From positions 215,975,435 through 216,039,434 of the forward strand of contig NC_080572.1 in the NCBI RefSeq assembly GCF_030247185.1: a stretch of 64,000 nt of DNA, given 5' to 3'. Positions 46,881 to 58,256 of the stretch are shown here, piece by piece. The DNA comes from Malaya genurostris (lineage: Eukaryota > Arthropoda > Insecta > Diptera > Culicidae). Both the position numbers and the translations under genes were made by a program. A model generated the notes under the pieces. It did no database searches, was not told the DNA's origin, and was given only the letters and a program-made list of their open reading frames with translations. The stretch's first letter is position 1; the number at the start of each line of letters is the position of its first letter.

Positions 46881-47945
46881 GTGTTTAAATTGTTTCTTTA
46901 TTGTTTTGATTTTTCAAAAGTCGCATTGCTGAAAGCTTATTACCAAGTACACTAATAAACTGAATGTCATGAAATTTTGACAGATGACATCTGAAGGATG
47001 TCTTTATTGAACGCTAGATGAATTTTTAATTTGTGGTACCATCTGTTGAACTGACTTCAGATATATTGTTAATCTGACATTTAACATTTGGCATGTCCGG
47101 GCACATTCTTTCGTTCCAATCTGAGGGACACATTTGTTTTTGGCCCGATTTGCAGTATTGGCGACAGTGGTTCGTATACACATGACGTAAATCCAAGAAT
47201 GCCGGGATCTATTGGCTGATGACAGAATATTACATCTAACTTTGATTTGTTGTGAAATTCAGCTGAGTTAACTGAAAAGTTAATGATATGATTTATATTT
47301 ACATGCTCTAATTTGTAAATTCAAGTAAATTGCGTCGCTTCTTTTATGTGCATTTAACAAGACGTAAATTTACATTATTTCTTTGTAGTGTGTATAGTTC
47401 TAGGTTCATCTATTTAAAAACCTCCTTTTGGCCCAATGACATACGATGCCAGCGCAGCGTACTATGTATGGACAGTGGACACGGTTCTGATTAGTGTTAA
47501 CTGTATTTTATACAGCGTTGAAAAATTTGATCTTCCACTTAACCTAAATCAGCGGAAGTGTTAATTAGATAATAACTGTTGCTGAAGTTTCCTTCAGTGC
47601 GCTGGTTAGCAGATGACCACCAACTGCGTACCACAAAAATATCGTTTGTACTTTGAAAGCATTTCATGGAGTTGAATAAATTTGGCGAAACAAATTATTA
47701 GTCGCAAACATAGACATTACTGGAATAGACATACTATATGGTTTCTCTCCAACACGCAGATATTTTTCTTTACTTGCATTATATTCAAAATGACTAGGAC
47801 AGATAGGCTGACATCTCAGCAATGCAAAAATCGTTTAAAAACATCTGTTCGCAAGAACCAGACAAAAAAGTTTTGAATGCAAAACCTGTCTTAGACTATA
47901 AACTTTGTCGGTTCTTCCAAAACAAATGTTTCTATCCGGTTCTTG
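46881..47945. other. No recognisable gene
   Basis: AT-rich flank between two B-repeat copies. Nothing recognisable. Confidence 0.4.
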
Positions 47946-48103
47946 CATTCAAAGTTGTTTTTAGCAGTGGGATGATACCTTTTTTATCGATCCACATATT
48001 TTCTGCATCAATAATCGTTTGTCTCTTAAAAATTGTGACTAGAAAGTCATTGTTTTCTTAAAGTAAGTAGAACAAAATATTTATTAATATAATCAGAATA
48101 ATC

Positions 48104-48106
<3 letters not shown>

Positions 48107-48194
<88 letters not shown>
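48107..48194. repeat. (AT)n microsatellite, about 44 units
   Basis: Uninterrupted alternating A/T, occupying the position where other B copies have a short T/A-rich spacer after ACCTTTTTTTATC. Confidence 0.97.
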
Positions 48195-48197
<3 letters not shown>

Positions 48198-49119
48198 TAA
48201 TATTTGAGAGAAAATATTTTGTTTTTCAGTGGTTGAAATTGAAGACAGTATCAATCTAACGTTGTGGGGCTATCACTTTGAATTCGAAGATAATGTTGAA
48301 TTTTCAATATAAGGTTTATCATATCACAATCGAATAATGTTGCAAAACAGGAACCGTGCTAAAAACAAATCGAGCCAAAATACTATGCTGGAGAGTACTG
48401 CATTCAATCTTTCAATCACTTTGAGATAAATGTATTGAAAACTGTGTCTAATTTTGATGTCAACCGTCATATAATCGTGCTTTGTTTAAAATGGGATATG
48501 ACGAAAAAATCAACATTACGAAAATATTGATATCTTCGTGAATAGTTGATGGATTCTTACAATCTACAGCTCGTTTGGTTGGTATCACGATAAAGTATCT
48601 TGACATGGAAGTTTGTATAACTAGGAAAGTAATCATCAGATCCAAAAACAAAAACAATAGCGTACTTATTTCCAAAAAGACCTTTCATTTGCAATTAGTT
48701 TGATTAAAATCGGCCCAGTCTTCTCTGGGATTCAAGCCTTTTTTTTTGCACACACAGGTACTCATACATATACACAGACATTTGTGTGGTTCGGTTTCCA
48801 AAGAAAAACTACATTTTGGGGCCCTTCGATAAATAATGCTCCTCATCCCGACATCAATCCATTTTAAGAAACAGGAACAGGTTACTTAAGCAAAAACATT
48901 TATATCTCCGTTAAAAATGGACAGATTTTAACAATTTATGACTTGTAGAATAGTTTTTACCGCGTGGAATTTAAGTCCCAAAACAAGGTCAATTGTGACA
49001 GATATTGTTAAAAATTCTAGTTTTTTTACATGAAAATTTGGAAAACTGAAAAAATAATCGATTCTAAAAACAAAAACAACAGCGTAAATACTTCCTGGAC
49101 GACCTTTCATTTGCCACTA

Positions 49120-50155
49120 CACGGAGAACCCTCCGATCATAAAATTTCGATATCGCAGTTTTTGATTTTTGCGATGGTTGATTAAATTAATTTCTTTTTG
49201 ATTCAACCAATATAGTTTTTGATTTGCGTATATTCAAGTAGTTGAAAAATGTGTTGTTTTGAATGCTGTCAAATGCCGGAGACAGCTGAAAGCAAAACAA
49301 TAATCGCAATGAAAAATAAACATTTTTTAGTTGAAATCTGTTCGCGTCGCTTCAAAATGTCAATGAATACAATATCGATGGTTAAAGCGTTTGGGAAAAT
49401 TGTGTTCATTCGATTTGAAGAAATTTATGATTCCATGTCAAGTGTTTATTGAACAGCGGTGTTGCGTTAAGTTAGCCTTGTTTCAGTTGAAAAAGGTTTG
49501 GTGACAAATTAGAAAACGTTTACTGATTTGGAGTTACAAAAATCGTACAAAACCCAAAATCACTCATAGATCAGATCAGTTGTGTTTTCGTAACGATGAT
49601 TTATTCCTTGGTTAAGATCACTTGTGATGAAATCAGTAGTGATCTTTTATGTACGAGATCAGTGATCTTAAGATCAGCAGTGATCGGTGGTTTTCCCAGT
49701 CCCGTTAATAACTAATGGTATTACTTGTCAATATAAAATACTGTTTATATTGGAACAACGATACTTATTTCAAATAGATCATGACGTATATCAGTAAGTA
49801 TATTTTGATTATTATCGCAAATCAATAACATTGTTCAAGTTGATTCAACTAATTGCAATGTCTAAAACAACTAAAACCGATTTGTTTTTCAACTAACAGA
49901 ATTTTGTTTCAATAACAACACCAGTTATTTCAACTAAAATATTTGTTGAAATTGAAAGGTATGTGTCCTCACTAATTGACAGCATTTTTTTCAACCAATT
50001 AAATTAGTTGTTTCAACTTTCGTTTCTACTAATCGAAAAACGAAAATGACAGTTTAGTCAAAACAACAATCGATTAGTTGTACCAAATTTTAACCAATAC
50101 AATTCAGAAAATCAACTAATATTCTGTTTGAAATGGGATCGCGGGTGGTTCCGTG
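49120..50155. mobile_element. TA-flanked MITE, 1036 bp
   Basis: Left CACGGAGAACC and right GGTTCCGTG form short inverted ends between TA dinucleotides (49118-49119, 50156-50157). The interior has AACTAATT/AATTAGTT words in both orientations and a GATCAGTGATCTTAAGATCA palindromic patch at 49659-49678. Unoccupied versions of the target site (ACTAGTTTGATC) stand in other B copies near 46675 and 52697. No transposase seen; a 67-codon frame (49249-49452) is unremarkable. Confidence 0.72.
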
Positions 50156-50345
50156 TAATTTGGTCCAAATCGGTCCAGCCTTCACTGAGTTTCACGCCTC
50201 TTAATTTTGCACACACATACACACACACATACACACACACTCACACACAGAAAATTGCTCAGTTCGTCGATCTGAATCGATTGGTATGTGACACTCGGGC
50301 CTCGAGTCTTGCAAAAGTTTTCAGTAGTTTGAACGAATGTGTAAA

Positions 50346-50958
50346 ACCGGCTAAGTTTTTGTCCGGTTCTAGCAAATAAGAAGCTTTCAAACGATTTTGC
50401 ATTGCAAAATCCGTGTTCGATTCTTTGTGCATCCAAAAATACTTAAAGCCCGTATCCTAACTAAGTTGCACTTATCCGATTTTTGCATTCAGTCGTTCGA
50501 ATATCAAATACCCAAAAATAATACGACGGGTGTGCTATCGACTGAACATAAATGCACATAAGTTACATTGCAGTTTCCCATCCTTTTCTGAAGTATGCAT
50601 CACTCATAAGATCCAGTGTGGTAGGAACTGACCGAAAGAACAAGTGAAAACCGATACAAACGATAAACTACGCATATACCAGAACCAAAGAGAATGATCC
50701 AGAGTCTTATATTCCAGCCTAGCCAGACAAACAAATGCGTGTTTGTCCGCCTAATGTACTCTTCTTCTGTGTCAGTTTCAAGTGATCATAAATATAAGTA
50801 AAGCTTCCAAACACTTTGTTTAATACGAAGTTTTGTGTGTTTCGTCTGCGTCTCCCGGTGAATACATTTCCCTTCCCAATGTCTTTATCCATTTTATTTA
50901 CAGACTACTTAAAACATGTAAGTGAGTAAAAACTAATAATATTAAAGCTGACTGAACT
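50346..50958. other. No recognisable gene
   Basis: Mixed-composition spacer between B copies with no reading frame or repeat recognised. Confidence 0.4.
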
Positions 50959-53050
50959 AAAAAAACGTGCTTAATCCACCTAGCAGTGAGATGATACCTT
51001 TTTTTTATCAATCCGCATGTGTTTTTTGCATGAATATTCTTCGGTGTTTCAGTTTTCATGACATTATTCTAATGTCCGTCGTTTTAAGTGGCAATTAAAG
51101 ATTTTAATCACTCATTAATCTGTAATGTCGAAACTGCAAATCGGATCGAATTTGAATCTAAAAATGTGACAATAGATTACACATTCCATGATATATCGAA
51201 GTAATTTCCACTTTAGAGTTTAGGGTAATTTAAGGTACTTCCAGAGCCGGTATTCAGGAACCAGCATAACCCAAACCGTATGGCCATATGACGAATAAAT
51301 TGCAATATTTTTGAGTCCAACTTTAAAGCTTTTCGGGATTGTCATCTTCTATATCGCTTTGAATTTTAAAAATTCATCATCCTAAAATTCCAGAATCGGA
51401 AGTCAGAATTGGATAAAATTAATTAATTTTGTATGGGACTATAAGTTTATTTCAATTTGAACTTTTGTTTCTGAAAATCGATTTGGTGACTCGATACTGG
51501 AACCGGAATTCAAAATTCGGTGTAGCCGAAGTCAGAAATATTCACCTAAGTATCTGTATAGTTTACATTTGTTTCAAAATGTTTGAAAATCAATGTAGAC
51601 ATCTTTGAGAAATCGTAGTGCGAATTAAATTTTTGGGTGCCTTTCGAAACGAAAACTGAACACAACCAAAAATGAAATAACTTTATTTGGTTATCGACTA
51701 TCCAAATGTGCTAACTCGATAAACCTGATTAATTTATGTTAAATGAACATTTTTATACTAATCACCCACCAATTTTTATACTAATCTCCGAAACCGGAAG
51801 TTGGATCTGACTGAAAAACAAGATGTTTTATAGAATTTCAAAACTTTTCATTTGAATCTTAGATGATTCTTAGATTTCATTTGAATCTTAGATCGGTTCA
51901 GCCATCTACGAGAAAAATGAGTTACACAGTTTTAATTTCGTTTCACATATGATCCTGTTGTTCCGGAACCAGAGGTCGGAACCAAACATAATTCAGGAAC
52001 CTTGTTTGGGAGCATACGACTTTTTATATGAATCTGAGTTTGCAGAAAACGGTTGAGTCATCTCCGAAAAAAATTAAGTGAAATTATTTGTCACACACGC
52101 ATTTGCTGATCTCGACGAACTGATTCGAATGGTATATGGGTGTTATGTTCTTCTAGCATTTATTGCTGTACGTAGTTTAAAACAATATAGTTATGGAATC
52201 GCTTTCAACGCGGAAGTGCTGCCATCATCTGGTTTCCATATGGCATATTCGAACGATTATGTTGCCAAAAACGAACCGTGTTAAAATCGGTCCGAGCCAA
52301 AATATCATGCTGTACCCAGTCTTTTGGCTACTTAGAAACAAATGTATGTAACAGTATAAAAAATCGTGTTTTATGTTGCTCCCAAGCATTTCTTTGCCAG
52401 ACAGCGCTCAAAACTTCTACTGCTGGAATATGGGAAAAAGTCGCTTACACAAAAATTTCGATATCTCCGTTGAAAATGGACGGATTTCAACAATCTATGG
52501 CTTGTTGGATAGGTATTACCGTGCGAAATATATTCTGTTTTCAAGGTCAATTGTGACAGATACTGTAAAAAAAACTGAATATTTTGACAGAAAACTTCGT
52601 ATAACTCAAAAAGTAAACATCCGATCTCAAAACTCAAAAAGTAAATATTCGATCTCAAAATAGCGTTCTGGGTGACGGGGAGACCTTTCATTTGCGACTA
52701 GTTTGATCAAAATCGGTTCAGCCATCTCGGAGATCTCGACCTCTTAGTTGACAACACACATACAGACACACACATACACACACACACACGGACATTTGCT
52801 CAGTTCGTCGAGCTGAATCGATTGGTACATGACATTCGGATCTCCGGGCCTCGGAAAATTTTTCTAAAGTTTGAGTGAATTCTATACCTGTATTTTATAC
52901 ACTGAGGTCTTTTTTTATGCGGTTTTTTCTACGCGAATTTTCAGAGTTATGCGTTTTTTTATGCGAAATTTCAGAGTTATGCGGTATTTTTTTATGCGGT
53001 ACGTAAATTCGCATAAAAAAAGACTTCAGTGTATTTATAAAAAAAGGTAA
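50959..53050 (+). repeat. Dispersed repeat B, copy 3
   Basis: Collinear with copy 1 from AAAAACGTGCTTAATCCACC to TATAAAAAAAGGTAAAAAA. It lacks the 925-bp insertion (empty TA at 52173-52174) but has acquired the 132-bp hairpin element near its right end. Confidence 0.8.
52900..53031. mobile_element. Hairpin MITE, 132 bp
   Basis: CACTGAGGTCTTTTTTTATG at the left pairs with CATAAAAAAAGACTTCAGTG at the right; TA flanks both sides. The core repeats TTTCAGAGTTATGCGG twice. Related words occur at 43075-43380. Confidence 0.85.
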
Positions 53051-53159
53051 AAAATACAACCGAGATAAATGATCACCAAAAATGCATTTTAAATCAGATA
53101 TTTTTAAAACTTTTAGGGCATAAATAAACACATTAAAACTTCATTTCTGCAAAATTGAT

Positions 53160-53410
53160 TTATTCAACCTTCTCTCCTATAGTAAATGCATACACCTTGG
53201 GCTTAACACAACCCGTTAAATTTTGTGCAACATTTGCGCCATCTTTATTACACACTTTCATCCACTCTTTCTTAAAATCGTTGTCGTATTTGAAGACCTT
53301 CGCTGGTTTCCGAAGCTTTTCTTTCATAATCGCCCAGCATTTTCTTATTGGGCGAAGTTCTAAAGAGTTTGACGAATTACTTTCTTCGGTATCAAAAAAA
53401 AAAGAACAAC
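53160..53410 (-). pseudogene. DD37E-like transposase C-terminal relic
   Basis: The minus strand reads NSLELRPIRKCWAIMKEKLR, then FKKEWMKVCNKDGANVAQNL and VKPKVYAF. This corresponds to the third catalytic motif and C-terminus of DD37E transposases (compare LRPIERYWAIVKR at about 17850). The catalytic Glu is replaced by Arg (PIR for PIE), so it is inactive. A frame shift or indel occurs near 53395 at an A-run. Upstream domains are not recognisable. Confidence 0.72.
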
Positions 53411-53623
53411 GTTGACTTCGTACCACTCCATCACCTCCATTGTAACGGCACAATGACAGAACTGACTAGAACAGAGAGTCATTTTCCTGAGACCGGAGGA
53501 AGCGCTACAGGCGATTTTTCTTTATGAATTTCGTCGTTGATGATGGCGATCTTTTTGAATTTACCGCAGATCACCTGTCACACCAAGTACTTCTTGGAAA
53601 ATTATGCAACCTTTTCCATACGA

Positions 53624-53658
53624 GACGTCTCGTCGTCGTCGTCGTCGTCGTCGTCGTT
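53624..53658. repeat. (CGT)n microsatellite
   Basis: About ten CGT units. Four overlapping open frames across it are artefacts of the triplet repeat. Confidence 0.95.
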
Positions 53659-53941
53659 GCATTTCGGCTGTACCAACCACTCGCGGCACAGCTTCCTGGA
53701 TCGGCCACCATATTACGTTTATCATTGCCTGCTGGACAATCCAGAACAAAGAATTGATCTTTTAGGTCACACTCTGAATCGAATGCTTCGGATTGCATGG
53801 AAGAATTTCCTAACCTTCCTTGCGTTCACGTGTTATATGGAAAATTACTACATATTTTCAATATCTTGCTAACACATGTCACGAAACGAAAGTTTGACAA
53901 AATTAATACCTTGTGCTCCTTGTAGTAAAACCGACCAATTC

Positions 53942-54208
53942 ACAATTCTCGGTTGATTTTTCATTAGGGCGTATAAGCAAGTGACAGTTTCTCTTTAATC
54001 ACTCTCTCTTTCCATTATTGTAATGTGATTAAAAAGATTTTCTTTGATTTCACTGCTCTGTTTGAAAGTCGAAAGTTTCGGGTATCATTTTATGCAAAGA
54101 GTTGAGTGGTAAACGTGGAAACCGCTTGGTAATTAATAGAAGAGAAAGTAAACAAAGAGAAACTGTTACTTGCTTATACGCCCTAATGAAAAATCAACCG
54201 AGAATTGT
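53942..54208. mobile_element. MITE with 55-bp inverted repeats
   Basis: Arms 53942-53996 and 54154-54208 are complementary with one mismatch (GTGACAG against GTAACAG). The 157-bp centre is AT-rich and non-coding. No clean target duplication is visible. Confidence 0.85.
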
Positions 54209-55671
54209 CATCGTGTCTCCATTAGGTGCCAGTTTTTCTCCACATACAGCATTACATTGATCGTCTATTTAATCGCTGGCAGCTGAGTTTGCTTATCACA
54301 TCTGTTCTCATGACACAGATTTTGTTTTTCATTTTCGTTAGCTTTTGAAACGAATACCAATCAGAAAAATTTATACTGTGTAAATGGATTGGATAGTCAT
54401 CAGCCTGTATGACATCTCATCATCCAGCTCTGCTCTGCGGATGGTCCTATACTTCAGTACATAGCCGAGCTGATTCATTGCTACTAGAATAGCAATTCTT
54501 ACTATTCGGGTTGGTTACATGAAGCCGAGCTGGGTCGATCCGAGGTACATACATGGAGATTTATTGATTGATTGTCTGTTTGTAGGCGGGAAATTACATA
54601 ACTTCGAACGCGAAGAGTAAAACTTTCGATTCATCATTTCAAGTTGGTAGTTGAGGCAACATTCAACAGGTGGAATAATAATACAAACTGTGAGAGGCGT
54701 TTCGTCGAGTTGAGCTTCCCACTGAATCAGTCTCGCCGGGAAGCGCTTGTGGAAGTTAGAAGCAAAAAATCAAATAGCCTACACTAAACGTGGGAGTTGT
54801 GCAGTCTGGTTGCTTATGCACAATTGCCACGAATCTCAAGTGCGCTTTTCCGATTGTTTCAATCTGCCAGAACATTCCATGTAAACAATTAACCTTGACC
54901 GGAGAGTAAATGGTTACTTTTTTTCTCAACATAACGCAATTTTGTTTGCGAGATGTTTGTTTATTTTAAATGTTTAAAGGCCTTCATGCCCGAATACGTA
55001 CATAAATTGTTCATAACTTTCCAAGTCATAGTATCAAAATTGTTTATTCATTCATACAGTTTTCAGACGGATAGGTCATTACCCTTGATGCAATAGGTAA
55101 GTATTGGATTGGGAATAAAATCGAAATGATTTTTGGCAACAAATTAAATTCCCCTCCTGCTACTGCGTCTGTCGTTTTATGCAAACATCGAACATGGAAA
55201 CAATGCGTGATCTCACCGGCCTTCTAGTGATGATGGTGATGTGATGTATGAGAACTGCTACTCGTGATGACCTTCGCTGTTGCTTACCACTTCTCGCTGC
55301 CGTAAGAAAAAAATATGCAAAAATATACATATTCCTCTAGAAAACAGGCTTCCCATCCGGTTCGATATTTCTCTATTCTATTCTCACACAACAAACGGAA
55401 AACAATTGAATGATCAAATTTAATTATGATTAAACTAAACTTACTCAGTCTCACATTTGTCTGCAATGTTATCAGTTCGAATATTGCAAAGGTTCAGTTA
55501 AAATTTTGCGCATTATTTTCTTGAGTTCAATTTTTTGTATTAATTTATATTTGTCTACAAATACAGGAACCATAGTCATAAGTAAAGGATAACGATGCTA
55601 TTCTAAGAGAGTACGAATTGACAATGAAGCCAAAAATGTTCTTACTAAACAAAACTTTATTAATACTACTT
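54209..55671. other. No recognisable gene
   Basis: Moderately complex, apparently low-copy DNA with several CCGAGCTG phrases near 54465 and 54522. Could be host intronic or regulatory sequence; no exon evidence. Confidence 0.35.
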
Positions 55672-55910
55672 CGGGGGTTTGGTACATCATGTGTACCGTT
55701 TTGTGCTACAGTACACATGACTAAATTTGGTTTTTACGTTTCGCATTCAGCTCATCAGTGCATCAGCAGTTTACCGTTGAACCGTTAGGTGGCGTTAGCA
55801 GTTCAACATTAACTGCTGACGCACTGATGAGCTGAATGCGAAACGTAAAAACCAAATTTAGTCATGTGTACTTTAGCACAAAACGGTACACATGAGGTAC
55901 CAAACCCCTG
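55672..55910. mobile_element. 239-bp near-palindrome (foldback element)
   Basis: Arms of about 99 bp (55672-55770 and 55811-55910) match with about four substitutions, around a 40-bp loop. Arms contain CATGTGTACCGTTTTGTGCT and GCATTCAGCTCATCAGTGC. Transcription in either direction would give a long hairpin RNA. Ends resemble hAT termini (CAGGGGTTTGG at the right end) but no 8-bp duplication is present. Confidence 0.9.
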
Positions 55911-56040
55911 AATGACTACAATCTGTTGGCGGCCAGTATGCCGTCAATTTTCTTTTGCTCGTTCGGCACATCAGGATAGACATGGCACTTCGGTGCAATT
56001 CAAATGATTTGTAAATAGCAAATACTTTACGTCTGCTCAG

Positions 56041-56135
56041 CGGTTTATGTTGAAAAGTTAGGTGGCGTTAGCAGCTCAACATAAACTGCTGACGCACTGA
56101 TGAGCTGAATGCGAAACGTAAAAAACCAAATTTAT
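56041..56135. repeat. Partial copy of the 55.7-kb foldback element
   Basis: GGTGGCGTTAGCAGCTCAAC through GAAACGTAAAAAACCAAATT corresponds to the loop and inner right arm of 55672-55910. It also ends in TTTATTAATACT, the words that precede the full copy at 55656-55667. Confidence 0.85.
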
Positions 56136-56162
56136 TAATACTGTTTTATGGACCAGCAAGGA

Positions 56163-56188
56163 TTTTAGCATTAGCATTAGCATTAGAG
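56163..56188. repeat. (TAGCAT)n short tandem
   Basis: Four units of TAGCAT. Confidence 0.9.
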
Positions 56189-56682
56189 ACCGCCCGTGTG
56201 TTGCTACTCCGTTATTGATCTGGACCAATTGAGATTGCAAAATGATTTTTTGAAGTAACATGTTTGGGAATAACACATTGTTTCACACTGTGCAAACTGT
56301 ATTGAACCATGCATGCTGATCAATACCGACGCCGGCCACGTCCGAATGCAGATCTACTTGGGAGGGAAAGGATTGTTAGTTCGATGCATGTTGCTACTAG
56401 GAACCGAGGAATCCTCTGCATTCCCACATGCATCACAGGAGAGGATACTTTGTTAGTAAATGTTTTAATAATGTTATCATGTGTTTATTGCTCTGGGTAG
56501 CCGGCTACCAAGAATGTTTTAAAGTATTATGGTTTTATGTGTTACTTTGTGCTGGCAATATAATGCACGAAACAGTCAATCTCCGAAATTGACAAAACTC
56601 CGGACAGCCGGCTGTCGAGTATGCAGTCACTCGTTTATGCATCTACCTTTCGCGTTTTTTTAGTCATGCAAAAAAAACACAT
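56189..56682. other. No recognisable gene
   Basis: Mixed-composition spacer; nothing recognised. Confidence 0.35.
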
Positions 56683-56742
56683 GCGGATTGATAAAAAAAG
56701 GTATCATCTCACTGCTAGGTGGATTAAGCACGTTTTTATAAA
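56683..56742 (-). repeat. Terminal fragment of repeat B (inverted)
   Basis: ACATGCGGATTGATAAAAAA then GGTATCATCTCACTGCTAGG and TGGATTAAGCACGTTTTTAT is the reverse complement of the left end of repeat B (50959-51020). Confidence 0.85.
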
Positions 56743-57488
56743 TGAAACTACGTGATACAAAATAAACGAGCGAATAGGATTTAGACAAAAAAGTTGATTT
56801 ATTGCATTGAAATATTCTAAACAGTTATTATAAAATCATTTTAAATCACCAAACAAAGGTCAACAGATTTCACACGCGTTTTGATTCTTATTTATTTCCG
56901 CTTTATTATTTTAATTATTTATTAAAATTATTAATTGGTTATTAATTGGAATAATAGGCATAATCCTATGAGAAAAGTATATTTTATGATTTTCATGATT
57001 TACTATTCATGATAACGGCAATGGATTTTTATCCAAATGGACTGCTAGGAACTGAGCTCTCTTGGAAGCAGTAACAAAGTGATTATCGGACGAATTACTT
57101 CATTTTGGCAAAATCATTTTTTTCAATTTTCGAGTCCTATATTTGGCGATATAATTGCTCTCGAAGGCCAGTTTTCGCCAGTTCGAGCCATAACCAGGAA
57201 AGATTCTTAGTGACAGTAGCTTTGCGATTGTCCAGAAAGATTTGGAGAATTTCAAACCAGTTTTTTAACGTTGAGTTATTCAGCGTATATTCAGTCAATA
57301 GTTGATGAAACGGAATATTGAAATTTTTCAAAGATTGACGCTACTGGTTAGCCGTTTCTTCAGAAGAGCTGCATTAATATTTTAGGCATTGCAAAATATG
57401 TTACAGCAATTACAAATATAAATAAATTCAAACAAACTGATTATTGTTTTCTCCAAGAGTCAAGTATTTATAGATTCAACTTCTGGTA
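56743..57488. other. No recognisable gene
   Basis: AT-rich; paired short open frames on opposite strands near 57105-57331 have no recognisable motif. Confidence 0.35.
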
Positions 57489-58256
57489 CAGGGTGGTCCA
57501 TTTAAAGTGGAAGCATTGGGCAACCCAATAACTTTTGACAGAATTGTCAAATCGACTAATGACATACCGCGTCATTCCAAGACAATTTTACCATTTTACA
57601 CCAAAAACGCACTGAAATTGTTCATCTTTACATTCAAAATGAGGTCAACTTTTGGTGAAAAATCGTCATATCAGACGAGGTGTGGTGTGGTGTTTGTGTG
57701 GATATGGTGATTGGTCCTAATTTATTTTCAAGACGATGAAGGAGCAATGAACTATTAATGGTGATGATTTTGTGATGCTCATTGTTCGATAAAATGGTTT
57801 GAATGGCTACTCGTTTCAACAGGACGGTGCAACATGCCATACAGCTCGACTAACAATCGATTTTAACGACCATTGTTCCCAGGACGAGTCATATCGTAAA
57901 AACGGCGATTGGTCCCTGAAATCACCCGATTTGACGCCACAAGACTTTTTTTGTAGGGCTATTTGCAATCCAAGGTGAACATCGATAAGCCAAGAACCAT
58001 AGCTCAACTCAAAGACAACATACGACGTACAATATCGAATGATACATTGGCCACAACGATGGAAAACTCCGAAAAAAGGATTCATTTTGAACTGAAGGCC
58101 AAAAGCGGCCATTTACGCGAGGTAATTTTTGAACAAATATCCGCAACATATCTTCTTAATCCAAAATAAATTTTAAGCGAAATGAAAATAAATAAAAATA
58201 TGTCTCCATATATTTTGTTCAGAAGCGAATGCTTCCACTTTAAATGGCCCACCCTG
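57489..58256 (+). mobile_element. 768-bp Tc1/mariner-like element with transposase relic
   Basis: Inverted ends CAGGGTGGTCCATTTAAAGT (left) and the complement of CAGGGTGGGCCATTTAAAGT (right), extended by GGAAGCATT. TA on both sides (57487-57488, 58257-58258). A + strand transposase relic includes YSFQQDGATCHTARLTI (about 57803-57855), SPDLTPQDFF (about 57925) and KVNIDKPRTIAQLKDNI. Several stops and a frameshift occur and the N-terminal half is missing. It is another lineage of the DDxD group seen at 16.6, 32, 38.6 and 45 kb. Confidence 0.85.

Larger units (their letters stand above)
47950..50345 (+). repeat. Dispersed repeat B, rearranged copy 2
   Basis: Begins at AGCAGTGGGATGATACCTTTTT and shows two partial B bodies in series: one with AAAATCGGCCCAGTCTTCTC near 48705, one with CAAATCGGTCCAGCCTTCAC near 50166 and GCTCAGTTCGTCGATCTGAA near 50256. 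Interrupted by an AT microsatellite and by the 49120-50155 MITE. Confidence 0.65.

Noticed and set aside
53524..53872. Overlapping open frames with Val, Ser, Arg or Thr runs
   Set aside because: Generated by the CGT microsatellite.
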